Positions 22,101 through 33,032 of a stretch of DNA of 64,000 nucleotides are shown one piece after another. A program made the position numbers and the translations under genes. Source of the DNA: Apostichopus japonicus. Its lineage: Eukaryota > Echinodermata > Holothuroidea > Aspidochirotida > Stichopodidae. Location of the stretch: assembly GCF_037975245.1 (NCBI RefSeq), contig NC_092577.1, positions 27,153,398 to 27,217,397 of the forward strand. The letters run 5' to 3'. Position 1 is the first letter of the stretch. The number at the start of each line of letters is the position of its first letter. Below the pieces are notes generated by a model. That model searched no databases. It had not been told where the DNA came from and saw only the letters and a list, made by a program, of their open reading frames with translations.

Positions 22101-24801
22101 CGTCGCCGTCGCCGTCGTCGTCGTCGTCATCATCATCATCATCATCGTCATCATCATCATCATCATCATTATCATCATCATCATCATCATTATCATCATC
22201 ATCATCATCATTATCATCATCATCATCATAATAATATAATATAATATAATATTATAATTTATTGTTCTGTTAAAGTATACTGACGAAAGAGGCAATACAT
22301 ACAGACATGACGCAAAGGGTAATAGGGTTTACGTAGACGACAATGAATCTGATTACGGAGAAGAGTATCTTACCCCTGACGTATTCAAAGAGGAACTCAG
22401 AGTACATCCCTACAATGCCACGAAACCTCGAATTAACCCCTCTTTTGAACCGGACCGTCACCAGCAGCAAAGTACTCAGGGTAAGTTCATTGTCTGGAAC
22501 CCCAATCTGTTCACATTTTCAATTGAATACCAATTAAGCAAAAATCCCCCCCCCCCCCATTAACAAAAGAAAATTATGCCCTTGCAGGTGGCCCTCCTTT
22601 GTCATTTTCCCAGCCCCGTTGTTCTTCTAATAGTCAAACCACTGTATATGGTGTATATATTAGACGCCTCGGTGTAGAGTAAACAAATATGCCCAATGTC
22701 TACTTACAACAAGAATTTTCTAAACAATTTAAGTCAAGTTATATACGTGACGATATAAAAGTTTCCAACAAGTTAGGTGAAACTCACACGAATGAATCCC
22801 GAGACCAACTGACTTATTACAAATCAGATCTCATGTCTCTGTATCAATAACGTAGAACACTAACTCGACAAAGGGGCAACCAATAGAGTTGTATGTATCC
22901 GAATACTAATATAGTAAACAAAAATAGCATTTCTATAGCCTCGTTTCCTATAACATGGCACCTTCTTAACAAATTATAAGAATATCGATCGGGCGACTTA
23001 TAAGTATTAACGTTATACGTGTGACCGTTGACCTCCGTTTCTAATGTAACCGAATATTTCGATAGTGCATGATATAACATACATGTAAATTTAATATTTC
23101 CACTTGAAGTTACAACACCAAAACAAAAAATAACGAAAAGAAAATGGTATAGGCATATATAGCCTACGTTTTCATTAATTTTCCCTCGTTTTTTGATACA
23201 ACGATTGTTAAACAATTTTACCGTTTTGAAACGAACTTATTATAGAATATTACTTTTCATATACCGAAAATGTTTATAAACTTCGAGCTATATAAAATAA
23301 TAATAATAGTAGTAATAACAACGATATTAATAAATTAAGTCTCATTGTTTCAAATGCCACCGCCTTTATCCAATCGGCCACAACACCGTGTTTTCACCAA
23401 ACTTATTAACTTTAACCAAAATTATTGGATTTTGTGAAATGAATGTTGTCATATTTCGTGTCACGTTTATAATTCATGAGGTTCGAAAAGAAACTTACCT
23501 GAAACATATCGCCAGTCTTTCCGCTGGTGTAATTGTCTTCCTGAATATAATATCCTGTTTAATAATGTGTGGGACTATCAGTGATATAACTAACTCAAAC
23601 ATTGTGGTGCCCAGTCCAAAGTTTTCTTTGAACCGCCCTCCATCCAAACGGAGTTCTTTTACTATAGTCGGTGAATGTAATCGCTGAGATCTTTCCTAGA
23701 TGAGGGGGTATACCCACAATGATCTTTTTCTCTTTCGTTTTACTGCTCTATACCCAAAGCTAAATAAACTAAATATATTTCATAGCAATTTTATATATGT
23801 ATCATCATGTGACCCAGGACACTATAAATATCCCGCCATGAAAATAATCGCCGAGCGATCCCGTCGCTTGTAGTGTGAAAGCAAAAATATCGCCGGACGA
23901 CTTTTTTTTTTTATTATTATCGCATCGCGTCTATTGTCAAAGGGCCTTTAATCTGATTGTATGTTCACGTATGATTTCACAACGATTGATGATAATTTCT
24001 GCATAATGGGATGAGATATGGTTCCTAGCCCTTCATTATGTGTTTATTGCTTCTGCCATGTTATGTGACGTTATGAATAGAGCTACACCGGGTCTCGCCC
24101 TGGGAGGAACTACAAGCACAAAATGGTATAGCTTCAAAACTCCGATGAAGGAAGATAAGGGTTCAACTTGAAACTTCGTTTCGACGATCCCTGTTAGCAA
24201 TGCCAATTTGATAAAAGAAATAATGGTTTGAATGCTTGATACGACAGCTGATATACATCATAATGTAAGACTTATTCATTCAATACTACAAAGATCCAGT
24301 TTCGAATGAGATGATGATGGCCATGGCGAAAGCGGTGACTTTATATGTGATAACATTATCTTCTCTTTACACGCACATTAACTTCTCGAGCACTTGTTTT
24401 CCTTTGCAGGTACAAGACGACATATCGATAAAGATGACAACATATTTGAAAATATTCATGTAAACCCAAATAGACCTATACCGTCGGATCCAGCTGCATC
24501 AAGAGGCTACGGGAAGAACTACAATGATACTCATGTACAGATTGACTTTAATGAAGACTACGAGGAAGCACGTAGTGATCAGAAAAGAACAGATACCGAA
24601 GATTATGATAATCAAGAGGACTATGACTATGTTCCCCCACCACCATCAATCAGAGACTCAGACCTGTACCTAGTACCAGATACGAAAAACGTCATTTACC
24701 AAAACAATCCAGTAAAAGTGCACCAGCAAATAAAAACACGTCCTTTCAAAACACAAGAACATATGAAATCAGAATCTCCATACTTGATGAAAAGATACTA
24801 A
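18877..24801 (+). CDS. Single-pass membrane protein with Ser/Thr-rich stalk and Tyr/acidic cytoplasmic tail (C-terminal four exons)
   Basis: Four exons (18877-19117, 19723-19770, 22276-22480, 24410-24801) join in phase to encode 294 residues ending in a stop. The order is a Ser/Thr/Pro-rich, probably O-glycosylated stalk of about 50 residues with an NSS glycosylation site, a membrane helix (VIIGISVAAGVIVIVIIVV then LVVCC), a basic stop-transfer IRRRKL, and a cytoplasmic tail of about 220 residues rich in Tyr, Asp, Glu, Asn and Pro. Tyr-containing stretches (TDERGNTYRHD, YDNQEDYDY) and a VPPPPS proline motif could be docking sites for SH2/SH3-type adaptors; that is inference. The first exon starts in mid-codon with a Cys codon, so an N-terminal part is missing here. 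The family is not recognised; a type I receptor or adhesion protein fits. Confidence 0.7.
19723..19770 (+). CDS. Membrane-protein exon: 16-residue juxtamembrane micro-exon
   Basis: Exactly 48 nt, phase 0 on both sides, encoding KQRQMPTPKPPDLSKI. It is bounded by acceptor CATATACAG and donor ATA/GTAAGT. Being a multiple of three, it could be skipped without a frame change. Confidence 0.65.
19771..21878. other. Intron of the membrane-protein gene, with a possible LINE 3' tail
   Basis: No further exon is seen. At about 20635-20785 a stretch contains AAGCTCTACAGAGCTTCTTG (a small palindrome) and ends GAAATAAAGTCTTATGAATG followed by a short ATGA-type repeat. That is typical of the 3' tail of a truncated non-LTR retrotransposon, but no coding part is left. 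Confidence 0.35.
21879..22228. repeat. ~350-bp ATC/GTC/ATT trinucleotide tract
   Basis: Triplets AAT, ATC, GTC and GCC follow one another without frame breaks for about 350 bases. GTC/GCC-rich patches alternate with pure ATC, and ATT is spaced at about 24-30 bases in the last third. Open frames over it in several frames (poly-Met/Thr, poly-Ile/Val) are artefacts. It ends in an AATAATATAAT run just before the acceptor at 22275. Confidence 0.95.
22276..22480 (+). CDS. Membrane-protein exon: cytoplasmic tail part 1
   Basis: It encodes YTDERGNTYRHDAKGNRVY and continues to PSFEPDRHQQQSTQ, ending with one base of the next Gly codon. The donor is CAGG/GTAAGT. Its acceptor (TTAAAG) lies only about 20 bases after an AT-rich stretch that follows a 350-bp trinucleotide tract, so the polypyrimidine tract is poor and the branch region lies within or next to the repeat. 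Confidence 0.65.
24410..24801 (+). CDS. Membrane-protein last coding exon: cytoplasmic tail part 2 with stop
   Basis: The acceptor is TTTGCAG/GTACAAG. The exon encodes TRRHIDKDDNIFENIHVN through VPPPPSIRDSDLYLVPD to SPYLMKRY and stops at TAA 24799-24801. The composition is acidic with many Tyr and no hydrophobic segment, as expected of a cytoplasmic tail. Confidence 0.75.
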
Positions 24802-27800
24802 CGTCTCAAGGGAGGTGTAATTTGTATTCCGGCTGAACTTCTCTCTGAAGGAAGTGAGAATGTGCCAATTTTCGAAATACTACTATGTATTAGATACATT
24901 GGTCAGGTTCGATTCAAGTCTCGACATTGGAGAAGCGTTACGATGACAACAACAGTTTGAAACAGTTTGCATCATGTCGCAGGGAATAGGTATTTCAGTT
25001 TGTGAAAGGAGCTTTCCATTTTATCAACTTTTCAAGTTTTTTTCCCCTTAACCAACCTTAACGAACTTGAGTTGTGGCAAGTGGGTATATCAACGTGATA
25101 CAATTATAACGTAATTAGACTAGACAAGCGAAACAAAGGATCTAGTTACAATTATATTAAAAAATGGAAATGTGCTGCTATTGTATCGAATTGTGTGACG
25201 GTATAAATACCATGCATACCTGTTCATATGAACCAAGTTATACGTGCATTACTTAACTAAATATGTATAGGCATACAAGAAGTACATAATATTCGTCCTT
25301 TAAAGATGACGTTGTAACATTTTTTTCTACCCAAATTTTGACTTATTTTCTCGAAGAAGCGATATTTTTTATCTAAAAATTCAAAGTTATTATTCTCAAA
25401 ATATCAACTTAAAATTTCTAAAGAAAATGTAGGATTATGAAATGTTATTGTTATAATAGTAAGGTGGATCTATCTATCGTAATGTATAATCATGGTATAT
25501 TATTTATATACTTTATAGTTATAGTTCCATTATTGGTAGTGTCTGGTATGACATCGTTATGGGTACAGGTTATACAAATAAGACATATAAAAGAGTTGTA
25601 GGTGATATTATCAAGCGGGCCGGTCGGGTTGTTGATAAATGTTTGACTATACGGTGGACCAAGTCTTTGAAAGTCGGGTTTTGGGGAAATTTAGTTCAAT
25701 GTTAAATGATGTTAGCCACCCCTATAATGTTACAAGATGAGTAATTCTATCATACCACGCATTGGTAGACTGCGACCACCGAGGGAATTCCACGAATCGC
25801 AACCATTCGTCTTTTCCAGGGAAGCCGTTGGTATTTTCAACTCGTCGTTTAATTGTTAGTCATTCTTTTTGACATTAACATTACCCTGTGCGGTTTTTTT
25901 TTTGTAACTTGGCAGTGTCTGGTCTGTACCCATATATGTTGCCTGTGTCCATGCTTTTTTTTGTTTTGTTAGATCGTCTTTTAAGTTTTTATGCTTTATT
26001 GGTCTTATTGCTTTACCGGTTTTTGTGCAAGGATGTAATTTCCCTTGTTGGATACAATAAAGTTTGCCATACCATATAACATACCACAGCATACCATTGT
26101 ACAGCATGCAGTGTATAGGTAATTAAGGGTAACGAACTGTTCACATGCATATTCTTTAAAATATACGGTTTCTGTGAGAGTTTCATTTATGAATATGTCT
26201 GAAATTAGACGGATTATGAGGTCCACGGAAAAAAAGAGTAATTTGATTGGGCCAACACTATCTATGTTAATGCAAATACCTAGCTGAAGACTCAGCATTG
26301 ATGTATCACCACTTACAATAGTTGCCGTGATGGAACAAATTATATTTCTTCCAATTATTTCATGAATGCCATCAAGTACTTTTTTTGTAAACAATCATTT
26401 AATAATATCTTCACTTGGCACAGGCAACTGCTTTTTGGCGGGAAGATGTGCGTGAATATTGACTTGGGTGTCCTATGTTTTCTGGTTTCGATGATAATCG
26501 TAACCTTTGTAGTCATGAGGGCGGATGAGTGTGAGTATGTGCGTGTGTGTTCGTGTGTTACGCCTTGCTTGTAAAAACGATATCTCAAGAAGGGCAGCTT
26601 GGAACCATCTCATATCTCGTGTGTAGGGAAACCACATTGAGAAGAAGAAGTCCATTGTTTTTAGAGGAGGTCAAAGGTCATTTGGGGTCACCAGGGGTCA
26701 AAGTGTGAAAACATTGTAAACATGGAGATTGTTTACAAACTTCACGGGACTAAATTTTATATACATATAGCGAAAACGTCATTTAAAATCTTAAATAGCA
26801 ATTTATTACAGGAACAGTTTCAGCTTACGAAGTATACGTAATGTGTTTTAAAGGCATTCATAAATAAGTTATGTTCATATAGTAATTTCTCAACTATAAA
26901 AAAGTGTATTAAACATCGATATCCCGACGGCTTGGTTATATGCAGGCAACCCCTATATACAGTATAGAGTTTAGTACTATAGTAGCGAACCAGGCAGACT
27001 ATACTAACAATAAACATTGGACATCTTCATCTAAAGTTTAGATATAAGTGCATTAAATGACTATAGCCTATAATAAACAAGCATATGTCTGCATGTAAAC
27101 AAACTTTTCATAAGATCATACAAGGTTTACATTGACTCATACCATGTTAAGATAAAGTCATCCATGAAATCTCAGTAAAGTTTTGCATTCTGGTGTAACG
27201 ATACTACACAAAGGCAGCTCTGTATCGTAAGTATTCAAGAACACAACTTCGCGCCGGTAACTGTAGCCCTTTGACTTTTCAAATTTGTTGCAATCTTTTT
27301 TCATTGTTCATATTAATAAAAAAAATCATTAATCATTATGTCCTTTTGTTTTTCAAACTAACATTGTAACAACCTATGTCTGCTAAGAAGGATCCCCGTT
27401 TATAACTGTTGTGCGCCACTGAACAGAGGGTTTAGCCTATAAAGGTGTCATAAAAAGTTATATCAACACACGCGTTAATCATTACATTAGCTGACTCGTA
27501 AAATGGGAACAAACGTTGTCCCCTGTCCTCTCACATCACGAGGGCTCAAATAGGTCCAAAGTTCACGCTATACCCGTCACAAGCTAGACTTGTCCCTTTC
27601 TATCAGTCACTGATGGAACTTGCGAACAATTGCATTTCTCCGGTGTATTCAGTCTGAACACTTTAAAAGCAGCGTACATTCACAAGTTTTTCAAGGGAGT
27701 TGAAGCGACTAAAAGGTTTTTTTTTTGGAGACCAAAGTCAGTGCAACAAAGCAGCATATTGATTTATATGTACAACTTCACACTGATTTTTGCTGCTAGT

Positions 27801-28647
27801 CCAGGGCGGAAATAACCTCTCTAATTTTGTGACTGTTTCTTCATCGATTTTCACTGGGGTGACACCCCGACCCCTTTTGCGTAGGCTCCTAGTTGCACCC
27901 ATGCCTAGAAATCCAACACATAACGTTACGTCTTCGTGTGAAATGGACGTCTCAAGAAGGGAAGATTGGACCAATCTCATATTTAGTATGTATAGTTGTG
28001 ACACGTCCAGTACAAAAAGCCTATTGTTTTTTTTATGGGAGGTCAAATGTCAGTTGGAGTCACCAGAAGCCAAATTGTGGAAATCTGTTTTAAAATCTAC
28101 CGTATCTCCCACCGACCAGCCTATTCGATAACATTTGTATACGCTACATAAGAATAGGAGGCTGTTGGCAATTGGAAATTGGCTTATGGGCATCCGTAGA
28201 AACGAATAAAAACTCGCGAACAACGTTCCGTAGGCCTCAGCCTGTCGCTTGGCTGCAAACTTTCGCTACGATACTCTGTGTGAAAAAGGTGTATTCTTTG
28301 TACAAAAAAATGTACTATACAGTTGCTAGGTGTGCGTGAGTCCGAAGCTTATACAGTACCTAACTGCTACTTTGAACAGCTACTAGATTAGCGTGATTCG
28401 TACATTTTCCCAATTATTTATCTTGCAGATTGGTGTGCGAAAAATATCGCTATTACCCACTACACTGCCTAAATCAAAGCGATCTTTTACGCACTGAAAA
28501 TCTAAGGTTGAAAAAGCATCTATCTTCCACTCTCACCGGTGTTGTGATTGAAAATCTTTGCAAAAGATCCAAGCAGCAAGAACAGCAAACTTGTCTCAAA
28601 ACTCATTAAAGTGCTGTATATATTGCGAATTATAACTGATGACATGC
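24802..28647. other. Intergenic stretch: 3' UTR region, LINE-like tail, dispersed AGGTCA-rich repeats
   Basis: The first few hundred bases are presumably the 3' UTR of the membrane-protein gene. At about 25860-26100 a T-rich stretch ends in ATGTAATTTCCCTTGTTGG and ACAATAAAG followed by repeated CATACCATA words, like the tail of a non-LTR retrotransposon. AGGTCA-rich dispersed repeats occur at 26580-26740 and 27940-28115. One weak exon candidate at 27817-27904 is discussed in the findings. Confidence 0.4.
26580..26740. repeat. Dispersed repeat with AGGTCAAAGGTCA (DR1-like) core
   Basis: It begins with a GATATCTCAAGAAGGGCAGC-type phrase and leads to AGGTCAAAGGTCATTTGGGG followed by TCACCAGGGGTCAAAG. 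The same order of phrases (TATCTC, then GTCCATTGTTTT, then AGGTCAAA, then GTTTACAA) recurs at 27940-28115, 36190-36380, 37210-37560 and 43300-43520, and in tandem form at 60800-63900. Confidence 0.65.
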
Positions 28648-28655
28648 AGGAAATG

Positions 28656-28981
28656 CAGTGGCGGAGCTAGGGGTATTGGTCAGGGGGGGGGGGGGAGAAT
28701 GGTCTGTAGGGGCGCTTTCGACACTATCTAAGCGGAGCGCCACCACAGGTTGGCGCGGAGCGTACAAACATTTTTTGAGTAAAGATAATCCCTAGATCGC
28801 CGGAAATGACCCTTTCCGGCCTTGCTAATTTGCAGATAAACGAAGAATAAATAGGTGTCATCCCCATTTTGTCAGAAAATTACACCAACAAATTGTGACA
28901 AATGTCAATTCAAATCACATTTGAGAACGTCAGGGGGGGGGGGGCATCCGCCCCTCTGACTGTATGGACGCTCCGCCGCTG
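28656..28981 (+). mobile_element. hAT-type MITE (CAGTGGCGGAGC ends), stand-alone copy
   Basis: The ends CAGTGGCGGAGCTAG and CGCTCCGCCGCTG are flanked by a perfect 8-bp duplication AGGAAATG (28648-28655 and 28982-28989). The interior GGTCTGTAGGGGCGCTTTCG matches the copies at 4578-4948 and 51862-52243. Poly-G runs near both ends vary in length between copies. Confidence 0.9.
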
Positions 28982-29475
28982 AGGAAATGCCTTAAGAAAT
29001 AATTTTGGAGATGTTTGGCCACTTTAAGTGTATTGGTATTCTGACGCGAACCTTTTTCCTTCATGCTTTTGTGTAATTTGACCTCACCGTTGTACGTACA
29101 AGCAGTAGATGAAACTTTGTTCACATGTAGGCCTATGTACGGAATGCAGATCAAATAGCGACACAATTTCAAAGCCATTTTCATGACCGGTTAGCCGATA
29201 CTATCTACGGATGCCTATAATCTAATTCAATTTGCACCTGACTGATGGGGAGGTATTCATACTCACATGGAGTCATATAGCCACCTAAGAAAAATGCTCA
29301 GTGAATTAACGACTGATATACGCTACAACAGTAAAAGTTGATTTGATCAGGTTGAGGTAAACATTTCTAAGGCAATTAAAGACTACAAAAGCTGAAGCTC
29401 AGTGAAATATCTTCGAAATATTGCCGCATAGCCAAGGCTACAGTTACTACGGTAGCTTTAATACAACGATAACAG

Positions 29476-30262
29476 CAAGGGCGGCGGAAGCACTTTTAAT
29501 CTGGGGGGGGGGGGGGCACCGACGTCGAAGGGCACTTTGCAGAAATTCGATTGGACTGATGCAGCCTGATATTTAGTACCCTTAATAACTGTTATTGTAT
29601 TATCTTATTTGCGTATACACATCACTCCATCAACGCCACCCCCCCCCCCTCAAGGAAACAATGCATAGGCCTACTAGCACTGCAATATCTAATGTGGAAA
29701 CAAGGAAACAAGGAAAAAGACAGAATGAGGTGAAATCATTATAAAGTCCAAGTCCCTACACACGCGATCGATATGCATGAAAGCAAATGAAATATGTCAA
29801 AATACTGAAAGAAAAATAATTTGCTATGTGTTTTTCAATGGTTAAACTGATATTATTATGATCATTATTATTGTAACGACTTTCCCAATAATGAAAACCA
29901 ATTTGGAAGGGTTATAACACGGCAAATGATTGTATGTTATTGGTATGCTATGTAATAACCAACGCATGCCTATATGATGTGCACACTAACATGATGAACG
30001 CGTGCGTAGCGCGCGAAAAATTTTAGTAATATTTTTCGTGCAAGTCGTTACAGCCCCCCCCCCCCCCCCCAACTCAAATTGGGCTCCTACGCCTGTGGTA
30101 GTAAACATTTTAAAACTTCCCGAAATATTTCATTCGAAGTGGGTTTCGCTTTGTAAACTCATTTTTATTTAGAAATTTTTATGTAGAAAAAGGGCACATT
30201 TTTAACCTGAGGAAAAAGGGGGGGCACGTGCCCCCTGTGTCCCCCCGGTTCCGCCGCCCTTG
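29476..30262. mobile_element. hAT-type element (CAAGGGCGGCGGAA ends) hosting another element
   Basis: The ends CAAGGGCGGCGGAA / TTCCGCCGCCCTTG are inverted and flanked by a perfect 8-bp duplication GATAACAG (29468-29475 and 30263-30270). Near the ends lie GGGCACCGACGT and GGCACGTGCCCC phrases beside long G/C homopolymers. Sequence of the CATAGG-GTAGGAG family occupies part of the middle in reverse orientation (to about 30097). There is no transposase frame. Confidence 0.88.
29850..30097 (-). mobile_element. Nested, reverse-oriented copy of the GTAGGAG-family hAT-type element
   Basis: Read on the minus strand it starts CACAGGCGTAGGAGCCC and then shows a GCTGTAACGACTTGCACGAA-type phrase, a GCGCGCTACGC patch and the TTAACCATTGAAAAACACAT phrase, in the same order as in the element at 4289. 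The far end is not resolved; the similarity fades near 29,800. Confidence 0.65.
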
Positions 30263-30444
30263 GATAACAGTTATACCAGTATTAGTAAGTACTAGTTAAG
30301 CAAGCCATATGTTCTTCCCCGCCTGTGTCACTGCCAGTGAAATGCCAAAGGACAGACGCAGTCTTGAAGGAATCTAATACCGGTCGATGTATATTTTTTT
30401 CCAGTTAAAAGCCCCGGCCATTTCAATTTCTTGGAACCTTGAAA

Positions 30445-30521
30445 CAGGGAGCTGCTACTCTAAGTAGCAGCTCCCTGCTTGAAACGCCGTTAAACCAGGG
30501 AGTTGTTCTCCCTGGTTAAAC
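30445..30521. repeat. Two adjacent perfect hairpins with 14-bp stems and 5-nt loops
   Basis: Hairpin 1 pairs CAGGGAGCTGCTAC (30445-30458) with GTAGCAGCTCCCTG (30464-30477) around TCTAA. Hairpin 2 pairs GTTAAACCAGGGAG (30489-30502) with CTCCCTGGTTAAAC (30508-30521) around TTGTT. Each is preceded by GAAAC, and both left arms contain AGGGAG. Nothing nearby marks them as part of a transposon end. Confidence 0.85.
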
Positions 30522-30546
30522 GTAGGCATACAGTATGCTTCCGTAG

Positions 30547-31164
30547 GGGACAAACTAAAACGAATGACAGCGAATGACCGAATGACGATTGACTTTGTAC
30601 AGGGTAAATTATCATTCGCGAATGACAGCGAATGACAACGAAGGACAGTGGTGAGTGGAGATAGAATGATTAACGGAGTGAAGTAAATGCGGTTATTGGT
30701 TTTCTGCGCAAAAAATGATTTGAGGAAAATTGCATGTTATACGTGGTTGCAGGGTTTTGGTGTAATTTACGGATAGAAACCACAGGGAAAGTTTTTGTGT
30801 AAGAATGCGCTTGAGTGCTGTGCTTTTGACATTTACCTCTGTAGATTTATATGTTAGTTTCTAACAATTAATATCGGAAAAATGACGTTAAATTTACGTT
30901 AAAATCAGACTCACAATTTCGCTTACTATAAAGTGCGTTTTTATCTTGTCCGTTCTTTACTAGATCTGTAAGCCACGCACTTCGCGTCCACTCGGTTTGC
31001 GTGGCTTTAATATACCCACGAAGTCTGAACTGTGATATCTGGTTGAAGCAAATGTCTGTGCTGTCATTACTGTGATTCGTTTTAGTCAGCGCAATTTTTT
31101 AGTGTGTACAACATATTGTCATTCGTTATGTGTAACGCAATTGTCATTCGTTTTAGTAACACCC
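30547..31164. mobile_element. hAT-type element (ACTAAAACGAATGACA subterminal repeat)
   Basis: Left end GGGACAA then ACTAAAACGAATGACA; right end, read inverted, GGGTGTT then ACTAAAACGAATGACA. A perfect 8-bp duplication TTCCGTAG flanks it (30539-30546 and 31165-31172). Extra copies of GAATGACA lie inside the left end (30571, 30622 and nearby), in keeping with transposase-binding repeats. There is no long open frame. Confidence 0.85.
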
Positions 31165-31453
31165 TTCCGTAGTTAGGCAGCTGTATAGTTGTTACGTTTC
31201 AGCGGTACTGATCGAACAGTAATTAGGAAACGATTTCGTGTAACCAATGTTTTTGCAAAGAAGCAAGATAAAGATATCTTTTCCATTCCGCACACGTACA
31301 CCCTTAGAAGTGGCTCACAATTCTGTTCATTTTTTAATATTTTTTATTAATTGCCAAACTTTAAGACTCTGCGTAAAGTAGCAGTGTAGGTTGACGCTTT
31401 TGGTTGATCTTCAAGTTGCTGCAAGCGGCAAGCCGGAAGTGGCTTCCATTTTA

Positions 31454-32080
31454 TGGCGGGCCATCAGTCTCAAATCATGGGAGATCGACTTATACCGATT
31501 TAAATCGACATATACCAGTTTCCTTCGACATATATCAGTTTCCTTCGACTTATACCAGTTTCATTCTACATATCATCGATTTAAATCGACATATACCAGT
31601 TTCATTCTACATATCATCGATTTATTTTACTTATCATCGATTTAAATCGATGATAAGTAAAATAAATCGATGATATGTCGAAGTAAACTGGTATATGTCG
31701 ATTTAAATCGATGATATGTAGAATGAAACTGGTATATGTCAATTTCCGTCGACATATCATCGATTTATTCTACATATCATCGATTTATTTTACTTATCAT
31801 CGATTTAAATCGATGATATGTAAAATAAATCGATGATATGAGTCGAAGTAAACTGGTATATGTCGATTTAAATCGATGATATGTAGAATGAAACTGGTAT
31901 ATGTCGATTTAAATCGATGATATGTAAAATAAATCGATGATATATCGAAGTAAACTGGTATATGTCGATTTAAATCGATGATATGTAGAATGAAACTGGT
32001 ATAAGTCGAAGGAAACTGGTATATGTCGATTTAAATCGGTATAAGTCGCTCTCCCTTGATTTGAGACTGATGGCCCGCCA
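31454..32080. mobile_element. Foldback element made of ATCGATTTAAATCGAT palindromic modules
   Basis: The terminal inverted repeats of about 28 bp (TGGCGGGCCATCAGTCTCAA and following bases) differ at few positions and are bordered by TA on both sides. The whole interior consists of recurring 10-22-base modules (CGACATATACCAGTTTC, ATCATCGATTTAAATCGATG, GATATGTAGAATGAAACTGG) in both orientations, so many nested hairpins are possible. It has no coding capacity; short frames over it are by-products. A decayed relative lies at 46055-46341. Confidence 0.85.
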
Positions 32081-33032
32081 TACCATTTACCCATTTCTGT
32101 GGTACCAGCCAACAATTAGCCGACGCTGCTGCTCGTGGTACCACGTGACCCTGTTCATAGCGTATACATATCACAGAAATTACTCTGATCTCACACTACA
32201 CTAAATCGTCGTAGTTCCATGCGACGTCTAAGCACGGGGTTTTTCCACAATATTTGCTGTGCAAGACACAGGACTCTTGTAAGTTGTAGGAATACTAAGT
32301 AGCTTTATTCATCCAGTGAAGTTAGACTTACCTGTTTTCGAGTGGAACACTCAAAATTACCGTAACTTTAAGGCAGATTTCATAACTCAAAGGATTAAAA
32401 TAACGTTAGCCTTTGGCAGTTTTACTTTATAGAACATAACCGTACGTAAGGCTAGGCATACATAGGCCGGTTAAGGTCTAGCGTGAGACGTTAACTTCCG
32501 CCATTACTTTCCGCCAAGGCGAAAACACATGTTTGTATGGCGAAAGTAACTTTCTTAGATTAAGCTTTTTTCAAATGATAAGTTTCTTCAATGAAACTTT
32601 AAAATGCCCCTCCAGCTTGAAACCACATTGCCTCAGGAGACATAGGCATTATGAAACTTATGTATCAATGTCACTCAAACCAGAATGGATGCTCAGTGGA
32701 CTTACATTTACAATCATGAAATAGCCTAGGCCTATAGCCTAATTTCTGTTTATACAGCCAACAGCCAACATTAACAAGGTTCCAGTGCCATTCCGCCACA
32801 GGTACATACCGCCATACCTTTCCGCCATAGGTTCTGATCCCAAGGATTGAAAGCTATGGTGGAAAGGTTGATTCGCATTGGAAGGATTGGTACACCATCC
32901 TCAAATGGTTTACACAGGCTCTCTATATAGTGGATAAGCAGTTTGCTAACAGTTTTATTTTATTTTCATCTTGAAATGTGTCGGTTCGCTGGATAGACTG
33001 AATTGTATATAATAGATGCAGTCTTTAATGTA

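Noticed and set aside
21633-22295. 220-residue Met/Thr-rich frame (minus) and 136-residue Ile/Val-rich frame (plus)
   Set aside because: Both come from the trinucleotide tract, which stays open in several frames; no initiation context, splice sites or domain supports them.
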